In this document: in pieces, positions 36,417 through 44,835 of the stretch
Numbering within the stretch: position 1 is the stretch's first letter
Layout: every line of letters begins with the position of its first letter
Translations under genes and position numbers: made by a program
Assembly: GCA_947498935.1 (NCBI GenBank)
Contig: CANMMM010000025.1
Location: 1 to 52,157 of the forward strand
Source of the DNA: an uncultured Aquimarina sp.
GTDB taxonomy: Bacteria > Bacteroidota > Bacteroidia > Flavobacteriales > Flavobacteriaceae
DNA length: 52,157 nt
Direction: 5' to 3'
The notes under the pieces: generated by a model
Seen by the model: only the letters and a program-made list of their open reading frames with translations
The model's database searches: none
Told to the model about the DNA's origin: nothing

Positions 36417-36623
36417 ATGAAATTAGCATTACTTACTATCGGTTTATTACTACTTGCATTTGGCGGAATTGCCATTAAATTATGGGCTAAAAAAGGAGGG
36501 AAATTTGCAGGAACCTGCGCTAGTCAAAGTCCTTTTCTTAACAAAGAAGGAGAATCTTGCTCACTTTGCGGAAAAACCCCAGATCAATATGCCAACTGCA
36601 ATGAATCTGAACATACAAAGTAA
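36417..36623 (+). CDS. Small membrane-anchored protein with four conserved Cys
   Basis: 68 residues. An N-terminal hydrophobic helix at about residues 3-22 (LALLTIGLLLLAFGGIAIKL) is followed by a short soluble tail with four Cys: C34, then 'SCSLCGK' (C49 and C52), then C61. The spacing C...CxxC...C suggests metal binding or disulfides. It would be anchored in the inner membrane; the function is unknown. It precedes the ECF sigma gene by 36 bp on the same strand, so the two probably share a transcript and may be functionally linked. The length is short, but the hydrophobic start and Cys pattern support coding. Confidence 0.75.
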   Translation: MKLALLTIGLLLLAFGGIAIKLWAKKGGKFAGTCASQSPFLNKEGESCSLCGKTPDQYANCNESEHTK

Positions 36624-36659
36624 CCACCCCTACTGCTCTCCCACCGCAAAACTAACCTA

Positions 36660-37229
36660 TTGAAACAAGAAACCTCATATCTTTTCAATCAGATACAAAA
36701 AGCAAAAAAAGGTAATCAAATGTCATTTAATTACCTTCTTGATTTTTTTTGGAATGATGTCTATAATTTTCAGCTAAAAAGAACTCAAAACGAATACGAA
36801 GCTGAAGACATTACACTACAGTCTTTTGCTAAAGCTTTTGATAAGATTAATACTTTTGACGAAGCATATAATTTTAAAACTTGGCTTATCCAGATTTCTA
36901 AGAACATTCATATTGACCTTCTTCGAAAAAAAAATGCTTCCATCCGTTCTAAAACCACTAGCGATGTTGATGATGCTGTCTACAAAATTGCCGATGATAC
37001 TCCTACTCCTGAAGACAAATTGATTACTGAACAAAACTTATCTTTACTATTACGATATATCAAGCAGTTAAAACCTCATTATCAAGAGGTCATTAATCTT
37101 AGATATTTTCAGGAATTAAGTTACAAAGAAATCTCAGAGGTGATGAACGAACCTATGAATAATATAAAGGTAAAATTATTACGCGCCAGAAAATTATTAG
37201 CAGAAATTATCACTAGTAAAAAAGACTAG
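36660..37229 (+). CDS. ECF-type RNA polymerase sigma factor, TTG start
   Basis: 189 residues. Region 2 has 'NEYEAEDITLQSFAKAFDKI' and 'FKTWLIQISKNIHIDLLRKK'. Region 4 has 'LKPHYQEVINLRYFQELSYK' and 'EISEVMNEPMNNIKVKLLRA'. The reading frame starts with TTG at 36660 (MKQETSYLFNQIQ). The next ATG at 36720 would remove most of region 2.1, so the TTG is favoured. There is no anti-sigma gene alongside; the small Cys-rich membrane protein just upstream is the only candidate partner. A minus-strand small gene follows. Confidence 0.88.
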   Translation: MKQETSYLFNQIQKAKKGNQMSFNYLLDFFWNDVYNFQLKRTQNEYEAEDITLQSFAKAFDKINTFDEAYNFKTWLIQISKNIHIDLLRKKNASIRSKTTSDVDDAVYKIADDTPTPEDKLITEQNLSLLLRYIKQLKPHYQEVINLRYFQELSYKEISEVMNEPMNNIKVKLLRARKLLAEIITSKKD

Positions 37230-37289
37230 TAGCTATTTATTTCTTTATTTTTTTATAGCATTAACTTTATAAGCCCTCAAAAACAATAA

Positions 37290-37523
37290 TTACCTAAGAC
37301 TTAGTGATGTGATTTTCTTCACTACATCATGAAGTGGATTTATCCATTTATCATTGATCTTCTTATCATATTTTATAAATTTTTGCACTAATCCTTTTGG
37401 TGCTGAAATTTCTTTTTCTATCCCTGTAATGTTAATAAATCTCTGGTTGTTGAGTAACCATTTCTCAACTCGTTTACGATTTTTAGACAATGCTTTTTGA
37501 TCGTCTTGCTGTTGTTGTGACAT
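37290..37523 (-). CDS. Small basic hypothetical protein
   Basis: 77 residues, highly basic after a Gln-rich start (MSQQQQDDQKAL). 'NRKRVEKWLLNNQRFINITG' and 'KGLVQKFIKYDKKINDKWI' suggest two or three amphipathic helices that could bind nucleic acid. No domain is recognised and there is no signal peptide. It stands alone, between the ECF sigma gene and a gene-free stretch. The call is moderate because of its small size, but the ATG, even codon use and lack of overlap support it. Confidence 0.55.
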   Translation of the reverse strand: MSQQQQDDQKALSKNRKRVEKWLLNNQRFINITGIEKEISAPKGLVQKFIKYDKKINDKWINPLHDVVKKITSLSLR

Positions 37524-38043
37524 TTTAATTTGGTTTTTAACTTTTTTTTAAAAAAATAAAAAAATGGGGTTAAGTTAATTTTAACCATAATTTAAGGTTG
37601 ATGAACCAAAAATTATGTAAGCCAAAAATAAAAAAAGAAATTGTATTAACAATAAATAAACCGTAAAAAAAGTACGGTTTTTCCGCACACACATAGGTAA
37701 ACACCCTAGTAACAAACCATCTAGACACTGTGTTTACTAGCCTTAACATATTTTTTCCACTTTAAAAACGAATCACAAAACATACTTATTACACACGGAA
37801 AAAACCGCTATTTACATGTAATAATGATCTAAATTAAGAATTTTACACAATTTGACTGCTTAAAAAACAAATCTTTTTTAGCAAAAAAAGTGACATTAAC
37901 ACTTGTTAAAGCAAAAAACCAATAAAAACATACTGTATTCAACAAGAGGAAAATCCACCTATTCTTTAGCAAAACCATAACATTTAAGAAATGCTTTTGT
38001 AAAAGTTATAGAGTGTGGTTTCCATGATTAACCGCTTTCTTTG
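37524..38043. other. AT-rich intergenic region before lipA
   Basis: About 520 bp without a gene. It holds a weak hairpin at 37658-37680 (AAACCGTA/TACGGTTT) followed by only five T residues, which might end a plus-strand transcript from the sigma factor, but its client is unclear. I see no family A or B repeat here. Confidence 0.45.
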
Positions 38044-38051
38044 TATTTTTG
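38044..38051 (+). promoter_or_regulatory. -7 promoter element for lipA-gap
   Basis: TATTTTTG, matching TAnnTTTG, lies 20 bp before the lipA ATG. It overlaps the longer frame's TTG start region, which argues for the ATG at 38071. Confidence 0.55.
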
Positions 38052-38070
38052 TAAAAAAGAAGTAATTGCT

Positions 38071-38940
38071 ATGAATACCAATACTACTGCTACTCCGCCA
38101 AAAGGGAAACCAAAATGGCTTCGTGTAAAATTACCTACTGGAAAAAAATATACTGAACTCAGAGGACTGGTAGACAAATATGATCTACATACCATCTGCA
38201 CTTCTGGTAGCTGTCCGAATATGGGGGAATGCTGGAGTGAAGGTACTGCTACATTTATGATCTTAGGAAACATATGCACTAGATCTTGTGGTTTTTGTGG
38301 TGTAAAAACTGGTCGTCCAGAAACTGTAGATTGGGAGGAGCCTGAAAAAGTAGCTAGATCTATAAAATTGATGAATATCAAACATGCCGTTATTACTTCT
38401 GTAGACAGGGATGATTTAGCCGATGGCGGTTCTATTATTTGGTCAGAAACTATACAGGCGATTCGAAGAATGAACCCTACCACTACATTAGAAACATTGA
38501 TCCCTGATTTTCAAGGAAAAACAAAAAATATAGATCGAATTGTAGCTGTACGTCCAGAAGTTGTATCTCATAACATGGAAACGGTAAAGCGATTAACTAG
38601 AGAAGTTCGCATTCAGGCTAAATATGAACAAAGTTTATCGGTGCTCAAATACTTAAAAGATAACGGGATCAACAGAACCAAAAGCGGTATCATGCTTGGA
38701 CTTGGAGAAAAAGAAGAAGAAGTGATAAAAACACTTGAAGACCTTAGAGCAGTATCTCTAGATATTGTAACCATTGGACAATACCTACAGCCTACCAAAA
38801 GACATTTACCCGTACAAGAGTTTATAACTCCTGATCAATTCAAAAAATACGAAGAGATTGGATTAAAAATGGGATTCAGACATGTAGAAAGTGGAGCACT
38901 TGTACGCTCTTCTTATAAAGCACAAAAACATCTTACATAG
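38071..38940 (+). CDS. lipA: Lipoyl synthase
   Basis: 289 residues from ATG 38071. The auxiliary cluster Cys are C43, C48 and C54 ('[15 protein letters not shown]'). The radical-SAM cluster motif CxxxCxxC is at C69, C73 and C76 ('CTRSCGFC'). The conserved RSSY is close to the C-terminus. It inserts two sulfurs into an octanoyl group on carrier domains, using two 4Fe-4S clusters and S-adenosylmethionine, in the cytosol. The reading frame begins ten codons earlier at a TTG that coincides with the promoter -7 region, so the ATG is used. gap follows 22 bp later. Confidence 0.96.
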   Translation: MNTNTTATPPKGKPKWLRVKLPTGKKYTELRGLVDKYDLHTICTSGSCPNMGECWSEGTATFMILGNICTRSCGFCGVKTGRPETVDWEEPEKVARSIKLMNIKHAVITSVDRDDLADGGSIIWSETIQAIRRMNPTTTLETLIPDFQGKTKNIDRIVAVRPEVVSHNMETVKRLTREVRIQAKYEQSLSVLKYLKDNGINRTKSGIMLGLGEKEEEVIKTLEDLRAVSLDIVTIGQYLQPTKRHLPVQEFITPDQFKKYEEIGLKMGFRHVESGALVRSSYKAQKHLT

Positions 38941-38962
38941 TCACTTAAAAATAAAGACGTAA

Positions 38963-39967
38963 TTGAGTACACCTATACGAGTTGCCATCAATGGATTTGG
39001 TAGAATCGGAAGAAATCTATTCCGATTACTTATCAATCACCCGCAGATACAAGTTGTTGCGATCAATGACTTATCCGATACTAAAACACTCAGTCATTTA
39101 TTAAAGTATGATAGCATTCATGGCGTATCACCACATGACATACACTATACGGATACATGCATCGTAATCAATAAAACTTCTATCCCTCTTTCTAATGCAC
39201 TATTTCCGTCTGAATGCAACTGGGCCATACATGATATAGATATCGTGGTAGAGGCTACGGGAAAATTCAAAACTAGAGAAGCCGCACTAGAGCATATCCA
39301 AGCAGGTGCTAAAAAAGTAATTTTATCTGCACCTCCAGTAGAAGACACTATAAAAACTATTGTATTAGGTGTTAATGACCACTTACTTGACGGCTCTGAA
39401 ACTATTATCTCCAACGCTTCTTGTACTACCAATAATGCTGCCCCGATGATACAAGTCATCAAAGACCTTTGTGGCATCGAGCAAGCATATATAACTACTG
39501 TACATAGTTACACTACAGATCAAAGCTTGCATGACCAACCTCATAGAGACCTCAGAAGAGCCAGAGCTGCTAGTCAGTCTATTGTACCTACCACAACTGG
39601 CGCCGCTAAAGCATTAACAAAAATATTCCCAGAATTATCCAATGTAATTGGTGGGTGCGGAATCAGAGTGCCTGTACCTGATGGTTCACTCACAGACATT
39701 ACATTTAATGTACAAAGAGAAACTTCTATCGCAGAGATCAACAACGCGTTCAAACAAGCTGCTAACTCTCACTTAAAAGGCATTTTAGCATATACAGAAG
39801 ACCCTATTGTATCGGTAGACATATTAGGAAATCCTCACTCTTGTATGTTTGATTCATTAATGACTTCAGTTATCGGAAAGATGGTAAAAATCATTGGATG
39901 GTATGATAATGAAATTGGATATAGCAATAGAATCATTGATTTAATTATCCAGATTTACAATAAATAA
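38963..39967 (+). CDS. gap: Type I glyceraldehyde-3-phosphate dehydrogenase, TTG start
   Basis: 334 residues. The NAD-binding motif 'VAINGFGRIGRNLFR' lies at the N-terminus. Asp36 favours NAD over NADP. The catalytic Cys154 is in 'SNASCTTNNAAP' and His181 in 'VHSYTTDQ'. Most GAPDHs have Cys-Leu after the TTN, whereas this one has Asn-Ala, a variant I associate with a second GAPDH type in Bacteroidota. It oxidises glyceraldehyde-3-phosphate to 1,3-bisphosphoglycerate or runs in reverse, in the cytosol. The start is TTG at 38963, because the glycine motif begins only nine residues later and no ATG precedes it. It is probably co-transcribed with lipA. Confidence 0.93.
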   Translation: MSTPIRVAINGFGRIGRNLFRLLINHPQIQVVAINDLSDTKTLSHLLKYDSIHGVSPHDIHYTDTCIVINKTSIPLSNALFPSECNWAIHDIDIVVEATGKFKTREAALEHIQAGAKKVILSAPPVEDTIKTIVLGVNDHLLDGSETIISNASCTTNNAAPMIQVIKDLCGIEQAYITTVHSYTTDQSLHDQPHRDLRRARAASQSIVPTTTGAAKALTKIFPELSNVIGGCGIRVPVPDGSLTDITFNVQRETSIAEINNAFKQAANSHLKGILAYTEDPIVSVDILGNPHSCMFDSLMTSVIGKMVKIIGWYDNEIGYSNRIIDLIIQIYNK

Positions 39968-39987
39968 CTATATTAGTTGAGTTATTA

Positions 39988-42222
39988 ATTGAAAAAAAAC
40001 TTTTACAGATCAAAAAAGGCATTTCCATACTATTTTTATTTTGTTGTTCTTTTATCTATCCCCAGACTACTGATACCAAAATTAATTCTAACAACAAAAC
40101 TGTAGATTCTATTGGATACTTTTTATCCGAAGCCTCTGGTGCTATCCAATCCTATCAATTACCGAATGCTTTAGAAAAAATCTCACTAGCCAAACAGACT
40201 GCGAATAAATTACAGAGTACAGCCTACAATGCCTCGATCAATTTAGTTCTCGCAGAATTATACCTCGCTTTAAATGACCTACCGAGCGCAGAACAACATA
40301 TAAATATTGCTGTACAATTACAAGAAGTAGCTAATGATAAAAAAGCTTTGGCACATACTCTTATCACTAAAGCTGATATACACACACAGGCTTCTGATCT
40401 AAAAAAGGCTTCCAAAGCGTTACAGAAAGCTAAAAACGTGATCAATAAACACAATTTAACTACTCTTCAAGGCTCTTTAGCACTTTATCATGGTATCCTT
40501 GCACTCGCTTCTAATAAAGCTAATACTGCGCTGTTGCATTTTGACAAAGCACTCCCCTATGTAGAACAATCTACTTATCACAAAGCAAAGCTATACACCT
40601 ATAAAGCAGAAACTTACTTCTCACTTGATTCTTTAGAGAAAGCTAGAGAAAGTAACCGTATAGCACTTAAAGATAACCTGACTCATAACTATCAGGGACT
40701 ATTATTAAAAAATCATCTGCTAGCTAGTAAAATATTTGAACATAAACAGGATTATGATAATGCCTTAAAAGCTTCTAAGAATTATCAGAACGCAAAAAAC
40801 GAACTGGATAATATCAACAAAGACATTATCGCTAATGAAGTAAGCTATAAACTAGGTATTGGCAAAAATAATGTAATCATAGAAGAGCTTACTGAGGAAA
40901 ATATACAACAACAGAAATCCTTAAAATTAGGACGCTTAATTACTATATTAAGTATTGCGCTAATTACTATTCTATCATTACTCACACTTTCTTTATACAA
41001 AAACAACAATTTAAGAGCAAGAGCTAATGAGCTTTTGCAAAATAAAAACACAGAGTTACTCCTTGCTAAAGAAAATGCAGAGAGAGCTAGTGAGGCTAAA
41101 GTGCAATTTTTATCTACGATTACTCATGAACTTAGAACTCCTCTATACGCAGTTACTGGACTAACCCATCTATTACTCGAAGAAAGCCCTACCCCCAATC
41201 AAAAAGAACACTTAAATTCGTTAAAGTTCTCTGGAGAATACTTACTTTCCTTGATCAATAACATATTAGATTTAAACAAATTAGAAGCTAACAAAGTAGA
41301 AATAGAAAACACTTCTTTTAACTTACAAAAACGAATTAATGATGTACTGATTGCACTCAGTAAATCTGCTAATGATAGAAATAATAAATTACATTATAAT
41401 TTTGATAAAGAGATCCCTGCTAAATTAAAGGGCGACCCTCTTAAAATATCCCAAATCTTAATCAACCTCATTGGTAACTCTATTAAATTCACACAGAATG
41501 GAGATATTTGGATCACAGTAAAATTAATAGAAAGAACCGACACAAGAGTTACTCTGAATTTTGACATAAAAGATAATGGAGTAGGAATTTCTGAAAAGAA
41601 ACAACAAAGTATATTTGAAAATTTTACACAAGGGTCGGTACAAATCAACAGAAAATTTGGAGGAACTGGGCTCGGCTTGTCTATCGTAAAGAATCTGCTA
41701 GCTCTTATGGACAGTACAATTCATCTAGTAAGCGAACTAGGCCAAGGTTCTCGGTTCTTTTTTGAGTTAGAATTCGATATATTTGTTAATCAAACAGCAA
41801 ATTACAAAGAAGCTGCCGAAAAAATTGATTACCAAGTTATGGTGGATAAGAAAGTACTCGTAGTAGAAGACAATAAAATAAACCAGCTTATTACTAGAAA
41901 AATACTAGAAAAGAATAAAATGATCTGTGATGTAGCAGATAATGGAGATATCGCTGTAAATAAGGCTAAGAACGACAGTTTTGATTTAATCCTCATGGAT
42001 ATTCACATGCCTGGTATTAGCGGTATTGAAGCTACTCGACAAATTAGAGAGTTTAACACTACGATTCCTATTGTAGCGCTTACTGCTGTTACTCTAGATG
42101 ATAACTTAGATGAGTTTTATAACAATGGGTTTAACGATATTATACCAAAACCTTATAAAACCGAAGAATTTTTTACCAAGCTACACAATGCACTTTCTGA
42201 AGAAGAAAGCAAGACTGCATAA
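39988..42222 (+). CDS. TPR-containing hybrid histidine kinase with non-canonical start (ATT or TTG plus -1 frameshift)
   Basis: About 744 residues. A signal peptide (KKGISILFLFCCSF, cleavage near YPQ) leads a TPR-rich periplasmic sensor region (about 40-300) and a transmembrane helix at 316-337. The HisKA domain has phosphoacceptor His380 ('STITHELRTPL'). The ATPase domain has 'NLIGNSIKF', 'DNGVGIS' and 'GGTGLGLSIVKN'. The receiver domain has Asp671 ('ILMDIHMPG'). It senses an unknown signal and passes phosphate His to Asp; no output gene is adjacent. Oddity: from the stop at 39961 to 40348 this frame has no ATG, GTG or TTG. A TTG at 39989 in the next frame precedes A8C. The heptamer A-AAA-AAC (39994-40000) would shift -1 into this frame, giving MKKKLLQIKKG and a complete signal peptide. 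ATT at 39988 is the other option. Confidence 0.85.
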   Translation: MEKKLLQIKKGISILFLFCCSFIYPQTTDTKINSNNKTVDSIGYFLSEASGAIQSYQLPNALEKISLAKQTANKLQSTAYNASINLVLAELYLALNDLPSAEQHINIAVQLQEVANDKKALAHTLITKADIHTQASDLKKASKALQKAKNVINKHNLTTLQGSLALYHGILALASNKANTALLHFDKALPYVEQSTYHKAKLYTYKAETYFSLDSLEKARESNRIALKDNLTHNYQGLLLKNHLLASKIFEHKQDYDNALKASKNYQNAKNELDNINKDIIANEVSYKLGIGKNNVIIEELTEENIQQQKSLKLGRLITILSIALITILSLLTLSLYKNNNLRARANELLQNKNTELLLAKENAERASEAKVQFLSTITHELRTPLYAVTGLTHLLLEESPTPNQKEHLNSLKFSGEYLLSLINNILDLNKLEANKVEIENTSFNLQKRINDVLIALSKSANDRNNKLHYNFDKEIPAKLKGDPLKISQILINLIGNSIKFTQNGDIWITVKLIERTDTRVTLNFDIKDNGVGISEKKQQSIFENFTQGSVQINRKFGGTGLGLSIVKNLLALMDSTIHLVSELGQGSRFFFELEFDIFVNQTANYKEAAEKIDYQVMVDKKVLVVEDNKINQLITRKILEKNKMICDVADNGDIAVNKAKNDSFDLILMDIHMPGISGIEATRQIREFNTTIPIVALTAVTLDDNLDEFYNNGFNDIIPKPYKTEEFFTKLHNALSEEESKTA
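39994..40000 (+). promoter_or_regulatory. Candidate -1 frameshift heptamer A-AAA-AAC at the kinase start
   Basis: It lies in the A8C tract directly after TTG (39989-39991). In the TTG frame the codons AAA and AAC fill the XXY-YYZ positions, and a -1 slip continues with CTT at 40000 in the kinase frame. The unshifted frame ends at the TAG at 40103-40105 after 38 codons. Confidence 0.4.
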
Positions 42223-42259
42223 CACTTTGAGGTGATGCTAGCTTCTTTCCCTTTTCTTA

Positions 42260-43270
42260 TCAATTTTCACTTACAAACTCCAACACTTTTTGATCAAAAT
42301 CAATTTCATTTTCTAAAAAGCAGGTATAAATAGGTTGATACCATAAAACGTCTTTTTTAAAATTATCTGCCATACGCATATAATCTTTTTCTGTAGTGAC
42401 CAACATTGGATACTGCTGTAAATCTGTAAGCTCTGCAGTAGTAAAATTATGATGATCTGTAAATTTTTTATGCTCAAACTGCAATCCTAAAGCTGTATAA
42501 TATGCGACTAAAGGTTGTGGATTAGCAATACCCGTCACTAAAACAAAATGAATATCTAACAGTGACTGCAATGATCGTGTACCTACACTAGACACTATTT
42601 TATCTGCATAGTCTATATATGAAAACAATACCGATTGTCTTGGTTGTACTTGTAACTTTTGGTGGATTAACTGTTGTTTCGACACACTTAACTCTTTAGG
42701 GCACTTCGTTACGATAATGACATCTGCTCTATCTGCTCCTTTTTTTGGTTCTCTTAGATTACCTGTAGGCAATACTATATCATCACAATACAATTCATAA
42801 AAGGCTGTTAGCAATATATAAAAACCTGCCTTTACTTTTCTATGTTGATAGGCATCATCTAATAATATCACTGATGGCATGGGATGCTGCTGTCGTAATC
42901 TTTGAATTCCATTCCGTCTATCTGCATCTACTCCTACGATGATATCATTAAATTTTTTTTTGAATTGCAAAGGCTCATCCCCTACTTCTAAGGCTGTCAT
43001 TTGTGGTACTACCAATTTAAATCCTTTGGTTTTTCTCTTGTATCCCCTACTAAGAGTAGCTAAGGTTGTGCTCTCTTTTAGCAATCGTATCAGATATTCG
43101 ACCATAGGGGATTTACCTGTACCTCCAACACTTAAATTTCCCACCACAATCACAGGAAAATCATATGTTTCTGATTTTTTTACCCCTATATCATATAGTT
43201 TATTCCGCACCCATGTAATTACATAATACACTGGTACAATTGGCAACAATAATTTTCGTAATAAATTCAA
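42260..43270 (-). CDS. lpxK: Tetraacyldisaccharide 4'-kinase
   Basis: 336 residues. An N-terminal membrane-associated helix is followed by the P-loop in 'VGNLSVGGTGKSPMVEYLI' (about 42-60). 'LSRGYKRKTKGF', the LpxK signature, 'GDEPLQFKKKF' and 'LLDDAYQHRKV' follow. It phosphorylates the 4' position of the tetraacyl disaccharide in lipid A synthesis at the inner membrane. Length and motifs are complete. It is convergent with the hybrid kinase gene. Upstream, a family B fragment and a family A repeat fill the gap to the Nif3-like gene. Confidence 0.95.
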   Translation of the reverse strand: MNLLRKLLLPIVPVYYVITWVRNKLYDIGVKKSETYDFPVIVVGNLSVGGTGKSPMVEYLIRLLKESTTLATLSRGYKRKTKGFKLVVPQMTALEVGDEPLQFKKKFNDIIVGVDADRRNGIQRLRQQHPMPSVILLDDAYQHRKVKAGFYILLTAFYELYCDDIVLPTGNLREPKKGADRADVIIVTKCPKELSVSKQQLIHQKLQVQPRQSVLFSYIDYADKIVSSVGTRSLQSLLDIHFVLVTGIANPQPLVAYYTALGLQFEHKKFTDHHNFTTAELTDLQQYPMLVTTEKDYMRMADNFKKDVLWYQPIYTCFLENEIDFDQKVLEFVSEN

Positions 43271-43313
43271 AAGACAATTAATTATCTACATTAGTAATTT
43301 GCAAAGTTATTTC

Positions 43314-43424
43314 ATTTTTTTGTTGCATAGCAGCGCTAGAAAACTTAAAAATCACAAAAATTGGGTGTGAAAGATCGTTTTTTTTAGCAAATTGAAAAAA
43401 GTTTACAATAATTCTACTTTGTTA
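43314..43424. repeat. Family B repeat fragment (right half)
   Basis: It shares 'GTTGCATAGCAGCGCT' and 'AAAGATCGTTTTT' plus 'GAAAAAAGTTTA' with copy 1 at 7466, but the left inverted end is missing and the right end is eroded (CAATAATTCT instead of ACCACTTCT). It is immediately followed by family A copy 5. Confidence 0.75.
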
Positions 43425-43429
43425 TTTTA

Positions 43430-43520
43430 GGACGTTACCCTATCGGGTCGGGCTTTCCGTTACAATTCCTCGCTACTCCTATAGTCGTAGCTGTGGGATT
43501 TTCACTGCAATCCCTAACGC
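43430..43520 (+). repeat. Family A intergenic repeat, copy 5 (GGAATTG subtype)
   Basis: It begins GGACGTTACCC and ends ATCCCTAACGC, with 'ACAATTCCTCGCTACTCC' and 'GCTGTGGGATTTTCACT' inside, as in copies 3 and 4. It lies six bases after the family B fragment. The rest of the gap to 43737 shows no gene. Confidence 0.85.
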
Positions 43521-43737
43521 AAATCAACAACACTAGCTAAAATAAAAAAGCTAGAATAATTTCTACTATATAAATCTATAAAACGAAATAAGTCAGTACA
43601 ATTTTTTACGTAACGCAAAATGACTCTAGGCTTAGTATTGAAGTGGCACACATTTTTTTTACCTTGGGGGTTCGATTACATGTAGTCAATTATATCCCAT
43701 TGTGTATATATTGATTAATTTTTACAAAAAAATAATT

Positions 43738-44832
43738 ATGATTATAAGAGAGGTTATTCAACATCTTGAAACACTAGCCCCAACTGCCTATGCCGAGGAT
43801 TTTGATAACGTAGGCCTTCTAGTAGGTAGCCCTAAAACTCAAGTTACCGGAATCCTAGTCACCTTAGATACGCTGGAGTGTGTAGTGGATGAAGCGATTA
43901 AAAAAAACTGCAACCTCATTGTTAGTTTTCACCCTATTGTATTTAAAGGTATCAAAAAATTTAATGGTAGTAATTACGTACAACGTGTGGTCATGAAGGC
44001 AATCAAACATGACATTGCCATTTTCGCAATACATACTGCTTTAGACAATACACTAACCGGGGTAAATGATATGATTTGTGAACAACTAGGATTAACAAAC
44101 AGGCGTATTTTGATCCCACAAAAAGAAACCATCAAAAAGTTAACTACTTATGCGCCTACCGCTACGGCTGCTACTGTATTAAAAGCATTGTTCAACGCAG
44201 GAGCAGGAAGCATCGGTAATTATGATCATTGCAGTTTTTCTACTGATGGCACAGGTACTTTTAGACCTTCTGAAAAAGCCAATCCATCGATAGGAACTAT
44301 TGGAACTACCCATCATGAACCTGAAACTCAATTACAGGTTACTTTCCCCAAGCACCGTGAGCGTGCAATCATACGTGCATTACACGAATATCATACGTAT
44401 GAAGAGGTGGCTTATGAAATCACCACACTAGAGAATACTAACCAAACTATAGGAATGGGCATGATCGGTGAATTACCTACTCCTATGGCGCCTATTGAAT
44501 TTTTACAACAATTAAAAACTACTTTTAAAACTGATTGCGTACGACACTCTGCAATTATAGACAAACCTATACAAAAAGTAGCTGTATTAGGAGGCAGTGG
44601 TAGTTTTGCAATCAGAAATGCGCAACAAGCAGGTGCAGATGTTTTTATTACAGCTGACCTGAAATACCACCAGTTCTACGAGGCAGAAGGACGGTTAATT
44701 CTTGCTGATATTGGACATTATGAGAGTGAACAGTACACAAAAAACTTAATTGTTCAGTTTCTTCAAAAAAAAATCAGTAATTTTGCAATCATTTTATCGG
44801 ATAAAAACACCAATCCTATTCAATACATATAA
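43738..44832 (+). CDS. Nif3-like dinuclear metal centre protein
   Basis: 364 residues from ATG 43738. The N-terminal half has 'AEDFDNVGLLVGSP' and 'IVSFHPIVFKG', and the C-terminal half 'ITADLKYHQFYEAEGRLILA' and 'DIGHYESEQ', which supply the two metal sites of the NIF3/YbgI/GTP cyclohydrolase I type 2 family. A middle insertion of about 120 residues (with 'YEEVAYEITTLENTNQTIG') is the PII-like domain of the longer members. It forms a toroidal hexamer in the cytosol; its true reaction is unsettled. It is followed 3 bp later by the coiled-coil gene, so the pair is co-transcribed. The frame begins 12 codons earlier at a GTG, but the ATG fits the family. Confidence 0.92.
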   Translation: MIIREVIQHLETLAPTAYAEDFDNVGLLVGSPKTQVTGILVTLDTLECVVDEAIKKNCNLIVSFHPIVFKGIKKFNGSNYVQRVVMKAIKHDIAIFAIHTALDNTLTGVNDMICEQLGLTNRRILIPQKETIKKLTTYAPTATAATVLKALFNAGAGSIGNYDHCSFSTDGTGTFRPSEKANPSIGTIGTTHHEPETQLQVTFPKHRERAIIRALHEYHTYEEVAYEITTLENTNQTIGMGMIGELPTPMAPIEFLQQLKTTFKTDCVRHSAIIDKPIQKVAVLGGSGSFAIRNAQQAGADVFITADLKYHQFYEAEGRLILADIGHYESEQYTKNLIVQFLQKKISNFAIILSDKNTNPIQYI

Positions 44833-44835
44833 CAT

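Noticed and set aside
36454..36663. Second frame over the small Cys membrane protein
   Set aside because: It is the +1 shadow of 36417-36623, which has the hydrophobic N-terminus and spaced Cys.
37658..37682. Hairpin AAACCGTA/TACGGTTT as a terminator
   Set aside because: It has only five T residues and no clear gene to terminate, as the nearest plus-strand gene ends 430 bp upstream; kept as a remark only.
40348..42222. Kinase starting at TTG 40348
   Set aside because: This start falls inside the TPR domain and would discard the signal peptide and about 120 in-frame coding residues, leaving the protein without an export signal.
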